The position numbers and the translations under genes were made by a program. From Candidatus Gracilibacteria bacterium GN02-872 (GTDB lineage: Bacteria > Patescibacteriota > Gracilibacteria > BD1-5 > UBA6164): a DNA stretch of 64,000 nucleotides. Shown one piece after another: positions 9,230 through 20,482 of the stretch. Each line of letters begins with the position of its first letter. Position 1 is the first letter of the stretch. The notes under the pieces were generated by a model, which saw only the letters and a program-made list of their open reading frames with translations, had not been told where the DNA came from and did no database searches. The stretch covers positions 1 to 64,000 of the forward strand of contig MOLU01000002.1 in assembly GCA_003260325.1 (NCBI GenBank). The letters are read 5' to 3'.

Positions 9230-10297
9230 TTACTCTCTATTTGGCTTTGAAACTTCAATTCTTTTGATTTCTTCTAAATCCTCAGAATCAGAAATTTTTA
9301 AAATATTCTTTTCTATTTGATTAAACTTTTTATAAGAATTATTATAATGATTTACCGTTGTAGAAAGGCTATTTCATAATTTTTCAAACAGAGTTTCATA
9401 TTCATCTAAATATTTTTTTAAAGAATTTACTTTTTTTACTATTTCTGTTGCTTTTTCTTCAATTATCAAAGCTCGAAGTCATTGTAGAACCGTTTGTAAA
9501 TACGCATAAAAACTCGTTGGACTGACTATAATCACTTTTTTCTCTTTGAATGCATACTCTATCAAATCTGTAGTTTTTGATTCTATTGCTCAAACTTTAT
9601 TCACAATCAGATCATAATAAACTCATTCACTTGGAATAAACATAAAAGCAAAATCCATAGTTTTTTCTTCTGGTTTTATGTATTTTGAGGTTTCATCAAT
9701 TCTTTTCTTCAAATCATTTTTAAATTCTTTTATATAAATTTCTTTTTGCAACAAATCATCTGTTTCAAGAATTTTGTTATAATTTTCAAGCGAAAATTTC
9801 GAATCAATCGGAATTATTTTATCTTTTACAAAAATCGCAGCATCAACTATTTCTCAAGAAGAAAATTTGTACTGAATTTTGTAATTTTCTGGAGGCAAAA
9901 TATTTTTTAAAACATTTTCCAAAAAATATTCTCAAAGAATTCCTCTTTGTTTTGGATTTTTTAAAATATTTTCAAGTCACTCAAGCTGCCCTCAAATATC
10001 TTTGATTTGCTTATTTGTCTCTTCCAAAGAAGAAAGTTTTTTTGTGATTTCTTCTATTTTTTTTGTTGCATCTTTTGTTATTGAAGTATTGATTTCAGCT
10101 TGTTTAATAGTATTTTTTGAGTTTTCTGAGAGTTTGAAGTCAATAGATTTATTTAAATGTAAGATTTGCTGTTGAATAAGCTTCAGGGAGCTTTCATCTG
10201 ATTTTTTTCAAGTTTTTGCAAGAAGATAAAATATAACTCAAACCAAAAACAAGATTATAAGCATCAAAATCACTTCAAGAGATATATTATTTCACAT
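9230..10297 (-). CDS. rmuC: DNA recombination protein RmuC
   Basis: 355 residues. An N-terminal membrane helix (about residues 6-25) is followed by a coiled coil (about 35-90) and the RmuC nuclease-fold domain with typical blocks: KQRGILGEYFLENVL, VDAAIFVKDKIIPIDSKF, FMFIPSEGVYYDLI and VIIVSPTSFYAYLQTV. RmuC limits inversions at short inverted repeats. It is next to ruvA (25-base gap, same strand), a recombination pair. The start is read as ATG-UGA-AAT (MGN). Confidence 0.88.
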
Positions 10298-10322
10298 CAA
10301 TTTTTTATTTAAATTTTATTTT

Positions 10323-10913
10323 TTAACTCAAATGTTTAATTGCATAAGGCAAAATAGTTCCTGCATCTGTCAAATCTTCAGGCAATTCTCTGAGAATATT
10401 TTCAACATCTTTTGGATTATATCACATATTTGTCAAAGTTGATTTTATAGAAGAAAACAAATCTTCCTCAATAAAAATTGGTTTTTTTGAACTATTTCTC
10501 ACAACCAGTTCATAATCAAAATCTTTATCTCTCAGTTCAATTATGATTTTTTCAGCCATTTTTTTTCAGATTCATTTTATAGATTCTATGGTTTTATTGT
10601 CTCCAAGTTTTGCCGAAGAAATAAGTAAATCTACTCAAAGAGAAAGTATTTGCATAGCGACTTTTCCTCAGATTCAAGATATTTTTATCAATTCTGAAAA
10701 TAATTTTTTTTCTGTTTTATTTGTGAAAGCAAAAAGATTTTCTGAATTTTCTGTTTTGTGATGATAAACAAAAAGTTCAGTTTCCTCTTCCAAGCTTAGT
10801 TTTGAGTAAATTAGCTCATTTATCCCAAGCTCGTAGCCAACTCAAGAGTTTGTAAGAATTGTAACAGAATTAAATTCTAAATCAATTATTTTTCATTTTA
10901 TGTAAGAAATCAT
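10323..10913 (-). CDS. ruvA: Holliday junction branch migration protein RuvA
   Basis: 196 residues, normal for RuvA. The N-terminal OB fold starts MISYIKGKI; the helix-hairpin-helix pair includes LIKISGIGGKVAMQIL and SIKGIGKKMAEKIIIEL; the C-terminal RuvB-binding domain ends ILRELPEDLTDA...AIKHLS. RuvA binds four-way junctions and loads RuvB. Key HhH glycines are partly UGA (SGIGGKVA). ruvB is not in this window. Confidence 0.92.
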
Positions 10914-10979
10914 TTTTTTATGTTTAAGAATATTTTTTACATTTTACAAATATTTTTTAAAAATACAAAAAATTTTGTT

Positions 10980-11007
10980 TTGACTTTTTAAAACAAAAAA
11001 TTATACT
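10980..11007 (+). promoter_or_regulatory. Promoter of lipoprotein gene 11063
   Basis: TTGACT, 16 bp, TATACT. It lies 56 bases before the start and diverges from ruvA. Confidence 0.55.
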
Positions 11008-11062
11008 AAAAAAAATTGATATTTTTTAGCTTAACAGAGAAATTTTTATATTTTAAAATTTT

Positions 11063-11746
11063 ATGAAAAAATACTTAATCTTAACAATTTTGGTTTTTGT
11101 TTTTTCTTGCAATCAAAACCTAGAAATAGAAAACAATATAAATACTTGAGTTGTAGAGCAAACAGAAACTGAAAAATTTTATGCAAATATGAAAGTGACA
11201 AAAACTGGTTGAGCAAGCTTTTGAGAGATAGAAGAACTTAGATGAATTCCTTGAAATACTGATATAGATGCCGAAAAAATGATAATTTATCTAAAAAAAG
11301 TAAATAATTTTCCAGATTCTATTTCTATTTGGTGAAAAGTTAGTGAAGCAGACACAAAAAAAATAGTTAAAATTATAGCTGAACAATCACAAAAAAAAGA
11401 TTTGAAAAAACTTGACTTAACTATTCCTGTAGCTTATTTAAGCGAAGAAATATTAGAATCAATAACTGATATAAAAATAAACTGAGATTTGCAAGTAGAT
11501 TTTTTCCCAATAAATTCAAAAGACCGTGAGAAAAAATTATTTATTCCAAATAAAATATTGAAAAAAATTGTAGAAAAAAATAATGTAACAAAAAATTTTT
11601 TTATAGAATCTTTTATCTTAAACGACGGAAAAGATTTAGATAAATTATGTAGATTGGAAAATGATGATTGAACTTTTTGAAGTATGTACAAAGAAAAAGT
11701 TTTTTGCTGATGAGCTTATTTTTGAGTTAAAGCTAAGAGTATTTAA
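11063..11746 (+). CDS. Lipoprotein of unknown function
   Basis: 227 residues. The signal sequence MKKYLILTILVFVFSC has a lipobox VFSC with Cys16 as the acylation site. The mature part is mixed alpha/beta and contains GKVSEADTKKIVKIIAEQ and ending FCGGAYFGVKAKSI. No known domain was recognised. It would be anchored at the outer face of the cytoplasmic membrane after LspA processing. It is a single gene between ruvA and secA. Confidence 0.75.
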
Positions 11747-11941
11747 TATTTTTAATTTACAAAATGATGGAAAGTTTGTGATTTAGAAAAGTGATTCCTG
11801 ACGAGAAAAATAGATAATTCAGTAAACAATGTTTATTATAAATTTTACACAAAATAGCAAGAAAAAGAGTTTTTTAGTCGTTGCAATAGAAGTTGAAAAA
11901 ATTAAGTAAAGAATATTTTGCTTATTTTTTTCTTTTTTTTA

Positions 11942-11969
11942 TTGAAAAAAAAAGTTTTTTTTGTATAAT
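11942..11969 (+). promoter_or_regulatory. Promoter of secA
   Basis: TTGAAA, 16 bp, TATAAT, 36 bases before the secA ATG. The 195 bases before it (11747-11941) hold only short ORFs of at most about 26 codons that I could not link to any family. Confidence 0.6.
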
Positions 11970-12004
11970 TCCAAATGAAAAAATTTATAAATAATTAAAA
12001 ATAA

Positions 12005-14602
12005 ATGATTGAAGAAATAATAAAAGCTATTTTTTGAGATCCAAGTGAGAAAAAAGTAAAACAACTTACAAAAGTTTTGACTAAAATTAAAGAATTTGAA
12101 AAATCTCAAGAAAATTATACTTTAGATGATGTTAAAAAGAAAACTCAAGAATTTAAAGAACTTTTTGTCTGACTTGATATTAACTCAAAAGAAGATTCAA
12201 AAAAAATAAAAGATATTTTAGAAAATATAAAAGCTGAGGCTTTTGCGCTTGTAAAAACTACAGCTAAACTTTTATATGGAAAAGAGTTTGAGCTTAGAGA
12301 TGGAAGAACTATGACTTGGAATATGATTCACTATGATGTGCAATTTATCTGAGGTTTAGCTATTCACGAAGGTGCAATTGCAGAGATGAAAACTTGAGAA
12401 TGAAAAACTCTTGTGGCTACTTTGCCAGCTTATTTAAATGCTTTAACTGGTTACTCTGTTCATATCGTTACTGTAAATGATTATTTAGCAAACAGAGACT
12501 GGGCTGAAATGTGAGTTTTATACGATGCTCTTGGACTTACTACAGGAGTTGTTTACTGAAATCAACCAAGAACAGACAAAAAAGAAGCTTATGAGTGTGA
12601 TATAGTTTACGCAACAAATAATGAACTTTGATTTGACTATTTGAGAGATAATATGGTTATTTCAAAAGAAGATAAATTTCAAAAACATTTATTTTTTGCT
12701 ATTATAGATGAAGTTGACTCTATTTTGATTGATGAAGCTAGAACTCCACTTATTATTTCTATGCCAGATGATGAGCCAACAAGTAAATATATGCAGTTTG
12801 CAGCTTTGGCAAACCATTTACAGAAATGAGTTCATTATAAAATAGATGAAAAACAAAAAACAGCTACTCTAACAGAAGAATGAATCCAAAAAGTAGAAGA
12901 ACTGCTTAGAATTGATAATATTTATATTTCAGAGCATTATAATGATATCCATCATATAGAAAATGCTTTAAAAGCAATGGCTTCATATCAAAGAGACAAA
13001 GATTATTTAGTTTTGGATTGAGAAGTACAAATAATAGATGAGCATACTTGAAGAGTTCTTGATTGAAGAAGATATTCTGATTGATTACACCAAGCGATAG
13101 AAGCAAAAGAATGAGTAGAAATAAAACAAGAAAGTAGAACTTTAGCTTCTATCACATTTCAAAATTTTTTCAGAATGTACTGGAAGCTAGCTTGAATGAC
13201 TTGAACAGCGAAAACTGAAGAAGAAGAATTTTACAAAGTTTACTGACTTGAAACTTTAATTATTCCTACAAATAAACCTATTGCCAGAGTTGATAAAAAA
13301 GATTTGCTATTTAAAAATGAAAAAGGGAAATTTGATTATGTTGTAAAACTTATAAAAGAAATAGCTGCGACTTGACAACCAATTCTTGTTTGAACTGTTT
13401 CTGTTGAGAAATCTGAATATTTAAGTCAAAGATTAGTTCAAGAATGAATAAAACATAATGTTTTGAATGCAAAAAATCATGCGATGGAAGCTGAAATAGT
13501 TGCTGAAGCTTGACAAAAGTGAGCTATAACTATCGCAACAAATATGGCTTGAAGATGAACAGATATAAAACTTTGAGAATGAGTTACTGAGCTTTGAGGA
13601 CTTTGCATAATTTGAACTGAAAAACACGAAACAAGAAGAATTGATAATCAGTTGAGATGAAGAGCTTGAAGGCAATGAGATCCTGGAACTACACAATTCC
13701 TTATTTCTCCAAATGATGATATAATGAGAATTTTTGGTTGAGATAAACTTTTTGGAATATTTAACTCTCCGATGTTTGCTTCTCTACCTGATGATGAACC
13801 TCTTGCTCAAAGTTGAATGTTGACAAGAAAAGTAACTTCTGTTCAAAAACAAGTAGAGTGACATAACTTTGATATAAGAAAACATATTTTAGAATATGAT
13901 GATGTGATGAATAAGCATAGAAGCATTATTTACAGTAGAAGAGATAAAATTCTTGATAATCAAAATATGCATGAAGATATCAAAGAAATGGTTCAAAACC
14001 AAATTTCAGCTTTGGTTCAATCAGAATTTACAAAACAAAGTCAAAAAGATAATTTTGATGTAAAAGAAATAATTAAAAAAGTAAATGAATTTTTATGAAT
14101 GGAGGCTATTGATGATAAAATAGAGTTAGATGATGTTTCAAATATAAAAGACTGAGAAGAGCTTGCAAAATATATTTGAAATATAGCAATTGATGAATTA
14201 GAAAAAATGAAAGACCAAGCTATAAGCCAAGAAGCATTTTTTGATTTAGAAAAAAGAGTAGTTTTAAGCTCTATTGACGAACTTTGGATGAGGCACATTG
14301 ATTCTATGAGTAAACTAAGAGATGAAGTCGCATTTGAATGATATGCTCAAAGAAATCCTTTGGTGGTTTACAAAGAAAAAGCATTTCAAAAATTTGATAA
14401 TTTAATAAATGAAATAGAATACAAAGTTGTGAAATCAATGTTTTCTATCAGGCAAAATGAACAAGTAGTTTTAGAAGAACCAGAAGCTGTAGAAGTAGAA
14501 AATATGGAAGAATTAGTTAGAGAATTTGAAGAAAAACTAAAACAAACAAAAGATATAGAAAACCAAAGAAATACTGATGAAGTAAAGAAAATCAGGGTTT
14601 AG
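12005..14602 (+). CDS. secA: Preprotein translocase ATPase SecA
   Basis: 865 residues. Order of domains: nucleotide-binding domain 1 with Walker A MKTGEGKT (about residues 128-135; both P-loop glycines are UGA), [14 protein letters not shown] (about 235), peptide-crosslinking domain, NBD2 with TNMAGRGTDI and LRGRAGRQGDPG, then scaffold/helical wing. SecA drives protein export through SecYEG. The C-terminus ends with a charged coil and lacks the Cys-rich zinc/SecB-binding tail, as in many CPR and Gram-positive forms. Transcribed alone from its own promoter. Confidence 0.97.
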
Positions 14603-14625
14603 CAAAGAAAACTTATTTCAAGTTT

Positions 14626-14654
14626 TTGACAAGATATTTTTTTTATGATAAAAT
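14626..14654 (+). promoter_or_regulatory. Promoter of small gene 14685
   Basis: Consensus TTGACA, 17 bp, TAAAAT. The -35 is one of the few perfect ones in the window, so expression may be high. Confidence 0.6.
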
Positions 14655-14684
14655 TTAATTACATTTATATAGTAATTACTTTAT

Positions 14685-14831
14685 ATGAAAAATATTATAG
14701 CTAAAATAAAAGCTTGGGATAAGAAAAATTCAAACTTTGACAGTTTGACTTATATGAATATTTTCTTACTTGCTGCTGTGATTTTTGCTGCAAACTTAAA
14801 CCATGCAGCTGCTCACTTAGCAAGTTTATAA
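14685..14831 (+). CDS. Small membrane peptide, 48 residues
   Basis: Too short for usual ORF calling but bracketed by a strong promoter and a terminator. It begins MKNIIAKIKAWDKK (basic, amphipathic), followed by one hydrophobic helix (NIFLLAAVIFAANL) and a short His/Ala end (NHAAAHLASL). No UGA is used and the stop is TAA. It could be a small envelope or regulatory peptide; the function is unknown. Confidence 0.55.
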   Translation: MKNIIAKIKAWDKKNSNFDSLTYMNIFLLAAVIFAANLNHAAAHLASL

Positions 14832-14832
14832 A

Positions 14833-14861
14833 AAAATCTTTCTTTTTGAAAGGTTTTTTTT
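14833..14861 (+). terminator. Terminator after 14685 gene
   Basis: AAATCTTTC / GAAAGGTTT stem with a TTTT loop and a T8 tail. Confidence 0.75.
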
Positions 14862-14944
14862 ATTTGTCAAGTAGCTTTTTTGGAGATGTGAAATATTTAT
14901 GATAAAATGTATATGTTAATTTATTTATAAATAATATTTCTTAA

Positions 14945-17485
14945 ATGGAGAACAAAGAAAATAAAATAATTTTTGATATAAATATCGCTTCTGTTCAAGA
15001 TTTGTACAATATTCTTTTAAATAAAGGATATGATTTTGTAACCTTGGAACCAGAAGAAGAAAAAGTTTCAGTAAAATTTAGAAAAGACTGAAAAATAGTT
15101 GAAGAAAAGTTTATAAAATATCCTATTTATACAGAAATAGTTATAAAAGCAAAAACTATTTCAAATTTGGATGTTTGAGAAACAAAGGAAACTCAAGAGT
15201 GAACTTGAGACACTGAAGTTGATGGAAAAAAATTTAAATCATTAGCAAAAGTTGTGCCTGGAAATTTTTGAGAAAAGTTATTTTTAAAACTAAAAGCAAT
15301 AGAAGAAAAACCAGAGAAAAAAGCTGCTCAAAAAGTAAGCTTGGGACAATTTGTTTGATTTCTTTGAGTTGTTTTGATTATATTGATAATAGTTTTATGA
15401 GCTTGGCTTGCTTTTATCGTTATAAATGCAAAAACTGTTGATGATGTAAGGTTTTTCCTTATGTTATGAATAAATATTAATGATATAAATTCCTTTATTG
15501 CCAAAACTATTATGGTAGTGTTTTCCATTTTAGTTGTTACGTTAACTATATTTTTAATAGTTTTCTTATTTAAATTTTTAACAACAAAAAAAATTTACAA
15601 AAAGAAAAAAACAAAGTTTTTGATTATTTCAGTTCTTGTATTTATTTTTACATTTTCTACAGCTTGAGCTTGGATGTTTTTAGATAAAAAAGTAAGAGAA
15701 CTTCCAGAATGGAACATCTTAGCACTTTGAGATGTAAAAGTCTATGATAATGCAATTTACAACAGAATAATTTATGAAGACGATAAAATAAGAAAAAATA
15801 GAGAAGCTGATTCATTTATAGATGAAAAAAATAGATTAAATATAATTTGACCAATTGATTTAAGATTTGATATAGAAACACTAGCAAAAAGAGAAGAAAA
15901 AAATTGATTAAAAATAAAAAAATATATTTGGACTTTTGGAAATAGTTCTGATAAAGAAGAAACTTTTGTACCTGTTTTAGAATCAAAAACATTTGACAAA
16001 GTATGAAACTATGAAGTTGCAGTAGAAATAGAACTTGAGGACCAATTATGAGAAATCACAAAAAAGAGCTTAAATTGACTTCCAAAAATATGAATTGCTC
16101 ATTTAGTAAAAATAACTGAAAAAGTTTACAATACTGGTAGAAAAAATGTTACATTTGATGCAAACAGTATGAAATCATTGTGAAAAATGAGATGGTATCC
16201 AGAATGAAAAACTGAACCAGTAACTTGATATATTTATACAACTGAAAGTATTGTTGAAGAAACTTCTGTTTATTTATGAGTTTGAGATGAAAAAAATAAT
16301 TATGGTAGATTATTTATAATAAACTGAGATCAAGCAGGAAAGGTAAATTGAAGCATAGAATATGAAGTTTCTCCTATGAATGACAGAGAATACAAACTTC
16401 ATGTAAAAGATTTAAATGCTGATAAATGACTTTGAGCAATTGAAAAATTTACTTGGAGAATAGAATGAAAAATTTATGAAAAAGAATGAGAAGAATGAAA
16501 TCAAGAAAAAGCTAGTGAAACAAAACATATTTTCTGAAATTATTGAAAATATACTGTTACAGTAGAAATGAGTACAACTTCTTGAGAAACTAGAAAAATA
16601 ACTAAAGAAATAGATGTTTGAAGAGAATTAAAAATCAAAGATCCTTTAAAATTTACAACAGATTGACAAGAAGTGGAAGCTGTTCATAATAGTCAAACTT
16701 GAGATTATATAATTCGTGATTATTGAATTCCTTCAACTTTGACTATTGATGCAAGATATGTAAAACCAGACAATATGATTTATAGTTTAGAAGAGATAAG
16801 TTGGGATTATGAATCTGATTGAAAAATAGATTCTAATGACAAAAAAGTAGATTTGACTATAAACAAAGAATGAAAACAAACTGTAACTGTAAATTATAAG
16901 TTTAAAAATATAAGAATTCCTGAAGAAGTTATAGATGTAAAAGAAAAAGTTTACATAGAAGCAGTAAAAAAAGAATATGAAGTAAATTTCAAAATAAATC
17001 AAAATACTGAATATGCTCCTGCAATAATTGGATTTGATGCATCTAAATCAACAGTTAGGGATTCAAACATTTCAAAATTTATTTGGGATTTCTGAGACTG
17101 AATAAAAGAGGAGGCCGATGCGGTTATTGAAGGACATAGATATTTATCGGATGGAGAATATACAGTTTCTTTAACTGTTGTAACTAGTGATTGAAAAAAA
17201 TATTCTACTTCTAAAAAACTAGTTTTGAAACCAAAAGCTCAAAAAGTAAAAATAAAATCAAGTATGAAAAATGCACCAGTTTATCAATGAATAGATTTTG
17301 ATTCTTCTGATTCTATTTGAGATATAATAAGTTATTACTGGGATTTCTGAGACTGAGAAAACTCAACAGAAGCAAATCCAAGCCATTTTTATAAAAAACC
17401 TTGAGAGTATAAAGTGACTTTGAGAGTAGATTTCAGAAATAGAAATATAATGGAAGATACGATGAATATCACGATAAGTCAATAA
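14945..17485 (+). CDS. Large membrane-anchored PKD-domain surface protein
   Basis: 846 residues. An N-terminal charged cytoplasmic part (1-130) is followed by three membrane helices (about 135-158, 188-210, 225-246) and a long extracytoplasmic region of beta-sandwich repeats. The last two repeats are clear PKD domains with WDFGDG near residues 714 and 798; less conserved ones (IWTFGNSSD near 325, ISWDYESDGK near 618) precede them. PKD domains usually mediate protein or polysaccharide contacts, so an adhesion role is likely but inferred. It is very rich in UGA-encoded Gly. Own terminator. Confidence 0.8.
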
Positions 17486-17486
17486 A

Positions 17487-17520
17487 AAATAGACAAAATA
17501 ACTTGTCTATTTTTTTTATT
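17487..17520. terminator. Terminator after PKD protein gene
   Basis: AAATAGACAA / TTGTCTATTT stem followed by a T8 tract. Confidence 0.75.
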
Positions 17521-17608
17521 TTTTCATTAAAATATTTTGATTATAAATAAGAACTTTCAAAATAAATTATATTTACTTTATTTGGAAAATCAAAATTTAA
17601 GAAAAAAT

Positions 17609-17637
17609 AAAACCTTTAGTTACTTCTAAAGGTTTTT
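17609..17637. terminator. Second hairpin, probably for the minus-strand ATPase gene
   Basis: AAACCTTTAG / CTAAAGGTTT with short loop, flanked by A and T runs. It lies between two convergent genes, 117 bases past the minus-strand stop. Confidence 0.55.
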
Positions 17638-17753
17638 ATGTTAATTAAAAAATAATTCTCATTCTTTATACTCTATTTTAAAGAAATTTTCTTATTTTTT
17701 GTTCTTACTTTTTTGCTATTTTTTTAATAAAATTAAAAACTAAATTGACAATT

Positions 17754-20183
17754 TTATCTACTTCAAATTCTGTATTCTATTTCCTTGCTTACAAATTCAA
17801 CATCTCTTCAGTATTTTAGTCTAGAAAGCTCTATATAAGCTTTTGCAAGGGTTTCATCTCAAGTTTCCAAATACGGATTTACTGGAATAATCGAAAAAGG
17901 AGTTGTTGGCTGATTATCAACAGCTAGCTTCATCACAGATTTAAATTTATCCATATTTACTAAATCTTGAGCAGAAAAAGTTGGAGCATAATATTTACTC
18001 ATAAATTCTCAGTCTTCAGGTCAAATCTTATAACTCATTATTGTTCAGACATTACCAAAAATAGCGTTTTTTAGGTTCAAACTTGATTTTGTTAATGCAT
18101 CACTTTGCTCTAATTGTCAAAGATATTGGTGAGCAATATTTAGCGAAAGTCTATATTTTCTGGCTTCTGAAAGAATAGATTCAATCGAATCAGTTACATA
18201 ATTCTGAAATTCATCTATATAAAGATAAAAATCTCTTCTTTCCGCTTTTGGAATAGAATCTCTTCTCATCGCAGCCATTTGTAATTTTGAAACCAAAATC
18301 ATTCACAAAAGTTTTGAGTTGAAGTCTCAAAGTCTTCATTTACTCAAGTTTACAATCAAAATCTTTCCTGATTGCATTATATCTAAAATATCAAAACTTG
18401 ATTTTACTTGTCAAATAATATTTCTCATCATTTTATTTGTTGTAAAACCTGAAAATTTAGCTTGAAAATACGGAATAATTTCAGCTTTTTCTCTTTCTCA
18501 CATTGCTGCATAAGTATTTAACCACCAAGCCTTTACAATCGGATTTTTAACGTATTTTACTCTTTCATTTTGAAAATCTTGATCAACAAAAAGTCTCATT
18601 ACATCAGTTATAGCTCAACCATGCGGATAATCCATCAAAGTCAAAACAGCATTTCTAAAATAATCTTGTATTCTTGGTCAAAAGATTTCATTTCAAAAAA
18701 GTTTTATCATTATATTCAATGCATCAAGAGTTACGAGTTCTTTTTCCTCATCATTATGAGCTTCAAGCAAATTCATTCAAATTGGTCTACTTGTATCACT
18801 TGGATCAAAAATAATTACATCATCAGCTCTTTCTCTTGGAATAAATGGTAGTAAGTCTCTAGCTAAATCTCAGTGAGGATCTATTACACAAATTCATTCT
18901 CAGTTTTTGAAATCTTGTCTAGCCATAACTTGTAAAATACTTGATTTTCAAGTACCAGTTTGTCAAATAACGTAAAAGTGTCTAAATCTGTCTTCAGTTT
19001 TCATTCTGATTTCTTTTTTGATTCATCTGTAGACATTGTATCCAAGCAAAATTCATTCTTTTGGAATATTTGTTGGAGCTTTTACTATTTTGAAATTTTG
19101 CCATTTTATTTCTGGATTTCTATTGTACTTTATGTGAGGGAAGTGAAATATAGAAGCTAGCTCTTCAGTATTTAAAATCATTTTTTTCAGATAAATAGGT
19201 TTCCTAAAATATCTGTACATATAGTTTTTAACAAGTTTTTTATTGCTATGATAAAGAGTTGTTCAAAATTTGTTAAAATCTGGATAATTAAATTGAGTAA
19301 AAGCTGAGGCAATATTTTTTATTTCAGATTCTACAATATTTTTATTATTTCAAGTAACTATAACTCTTATAATAGTTTCAAAACCTGTTTTATCTCATTT
19401 CTCATCAACAGTTTTAGCTCTTTCTTGGCTTAGAGCAGAAGTCTTTTCTTCTTTTTTGCCTTCTTCTTGCTTTGTTGTCAACAAACTAATCAATCCTCTA
19501 AATATTTTTATAGGATTTAAAGTAAACCAAGTTCATTTTCAGTACATTATTTTATTACTTGCAGCACTACATTCTCATTGCCAATCATCATCAATCGGTT
19601 TTAAAAGAATTTGAATTGCAGCAGATTCATCTTCATCAAGTTTTGAAAATGCATTTATTATATTACTCATCGGATCTGATTCTAGCTTTTGATAAGTTTT
19701 GATAGGAAAGAAAAAATCTTTGCTAGTGTTTATATAAGTTCACTCAACATATTTTCTATTTTTAAAAATATTTATTTCTGTTGTTTCCTCTATAATCGCA
19801 TCTGTATAAAATCAGTTTATTTGTTTTTCTATCAAATTTTTATAATTTTTTGGAATAACCACATAAAAATAAGTTTCGTTTTCATAAGTTATGTATTCAA
19901 AACTCATTATATCTTGTCCAAGGATTTTTTTCAAAATCTTTCACGAATAAATAGACTTCAAAGATGCAAAAAGTTGTTCCATTATACCAACCATTTCTTT
20001 GAAATCTTTTGTTGTTTCCTGTCTTTCATCAAGTTCGCTGTCTTTTTTTGGCATTGTAACCCTCAAAAAAGTCAAACTTAAACTTCTTTTGTAGTCATTT
20101 TGTCTTTGAAAAAATTTCAAAATTACAAATGAAACAATTCCGATAAAACAGATAAAAATGATGATTGAAATAAAGTAAGGCAT
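17754..20183 (-). CDS. VirD4/TraG-HerA-like type IV secretion ATPase
   Basis: 809 residues. It starts with a membrane helix (MPYFISIIIFICFIGIVSFVI), then an alpha/beta domain of about 370 residues, then a RecA-like ATPase: Walker A GQTGTGKSS near residue 410, VIDPHGDLA just after it, Walker B YLYIDEFQN near 650, and GQLEQ with an NIAHQ segment resembling coupling proteins. This architecture is common in CPR genomes next to PrgI/TraC genes; here it is 16 kb away. A role in moving DNA or protein through a T4SS-like channel is inferred. The true end is TAA at 17754, beyond a UGA read as Gly. Confidence 0.82.
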
Positions 20184-20360
20184 TTCTTTTTTTGTTTTTA
20201 GAAAAATATTTTTTATATTATAACATAAATTTCATAAAAAATAAATAAAAAAACTGGACAAAAGGTTATTTTATTTTATAAATAGATTTTTAAAATTTTG
20301 ATTTTTTTCTAAAAGAAGCACTTAAATATATTAATCATTGTTGAATAATAAAAAAAGTAT

Positions 20361-20389
20361 TTGACAAGAAAAAAAAAAGAATATAATAT
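20361..20389 (+). promoter_or_regulatory. Promoter and dyad-rich leader of the standard-code gene
   Basis: TTGACA then TATAAT (15 bp) or TAATAT (17 bp). Downstream, before the ATG, lie two dyads: GTACAAT-N6-ATTGTGC (20395-20414) and ACTCATAG...TGTGTGAGT (about 20424-20447). They could be operators or leader hairpins. Confidence 0.5.
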
Positions 20390-20482
20390 AAACCGTACAA
20401 TCTTAGAATTGTGCAATAACTAGACTCATAGCTACTTTGTGTGAGTTTTATGTTCAATTGGATGATACATTGGGAGATTAAT

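Noticed and set aside
11747..11941. A small gene or rnpA-like relic between the lipoprotein and secA
   Set aside because: Only ORFs of at most about 26 codons, no ribosome site and no recognisable motif.
20441..20482. Upstream ATG as start of the standard-code gene
   Set aside because: It has no ribosome site and would put 14 residues before the signal peptide; the ATG at 20483 has GGGAG at the right distance.
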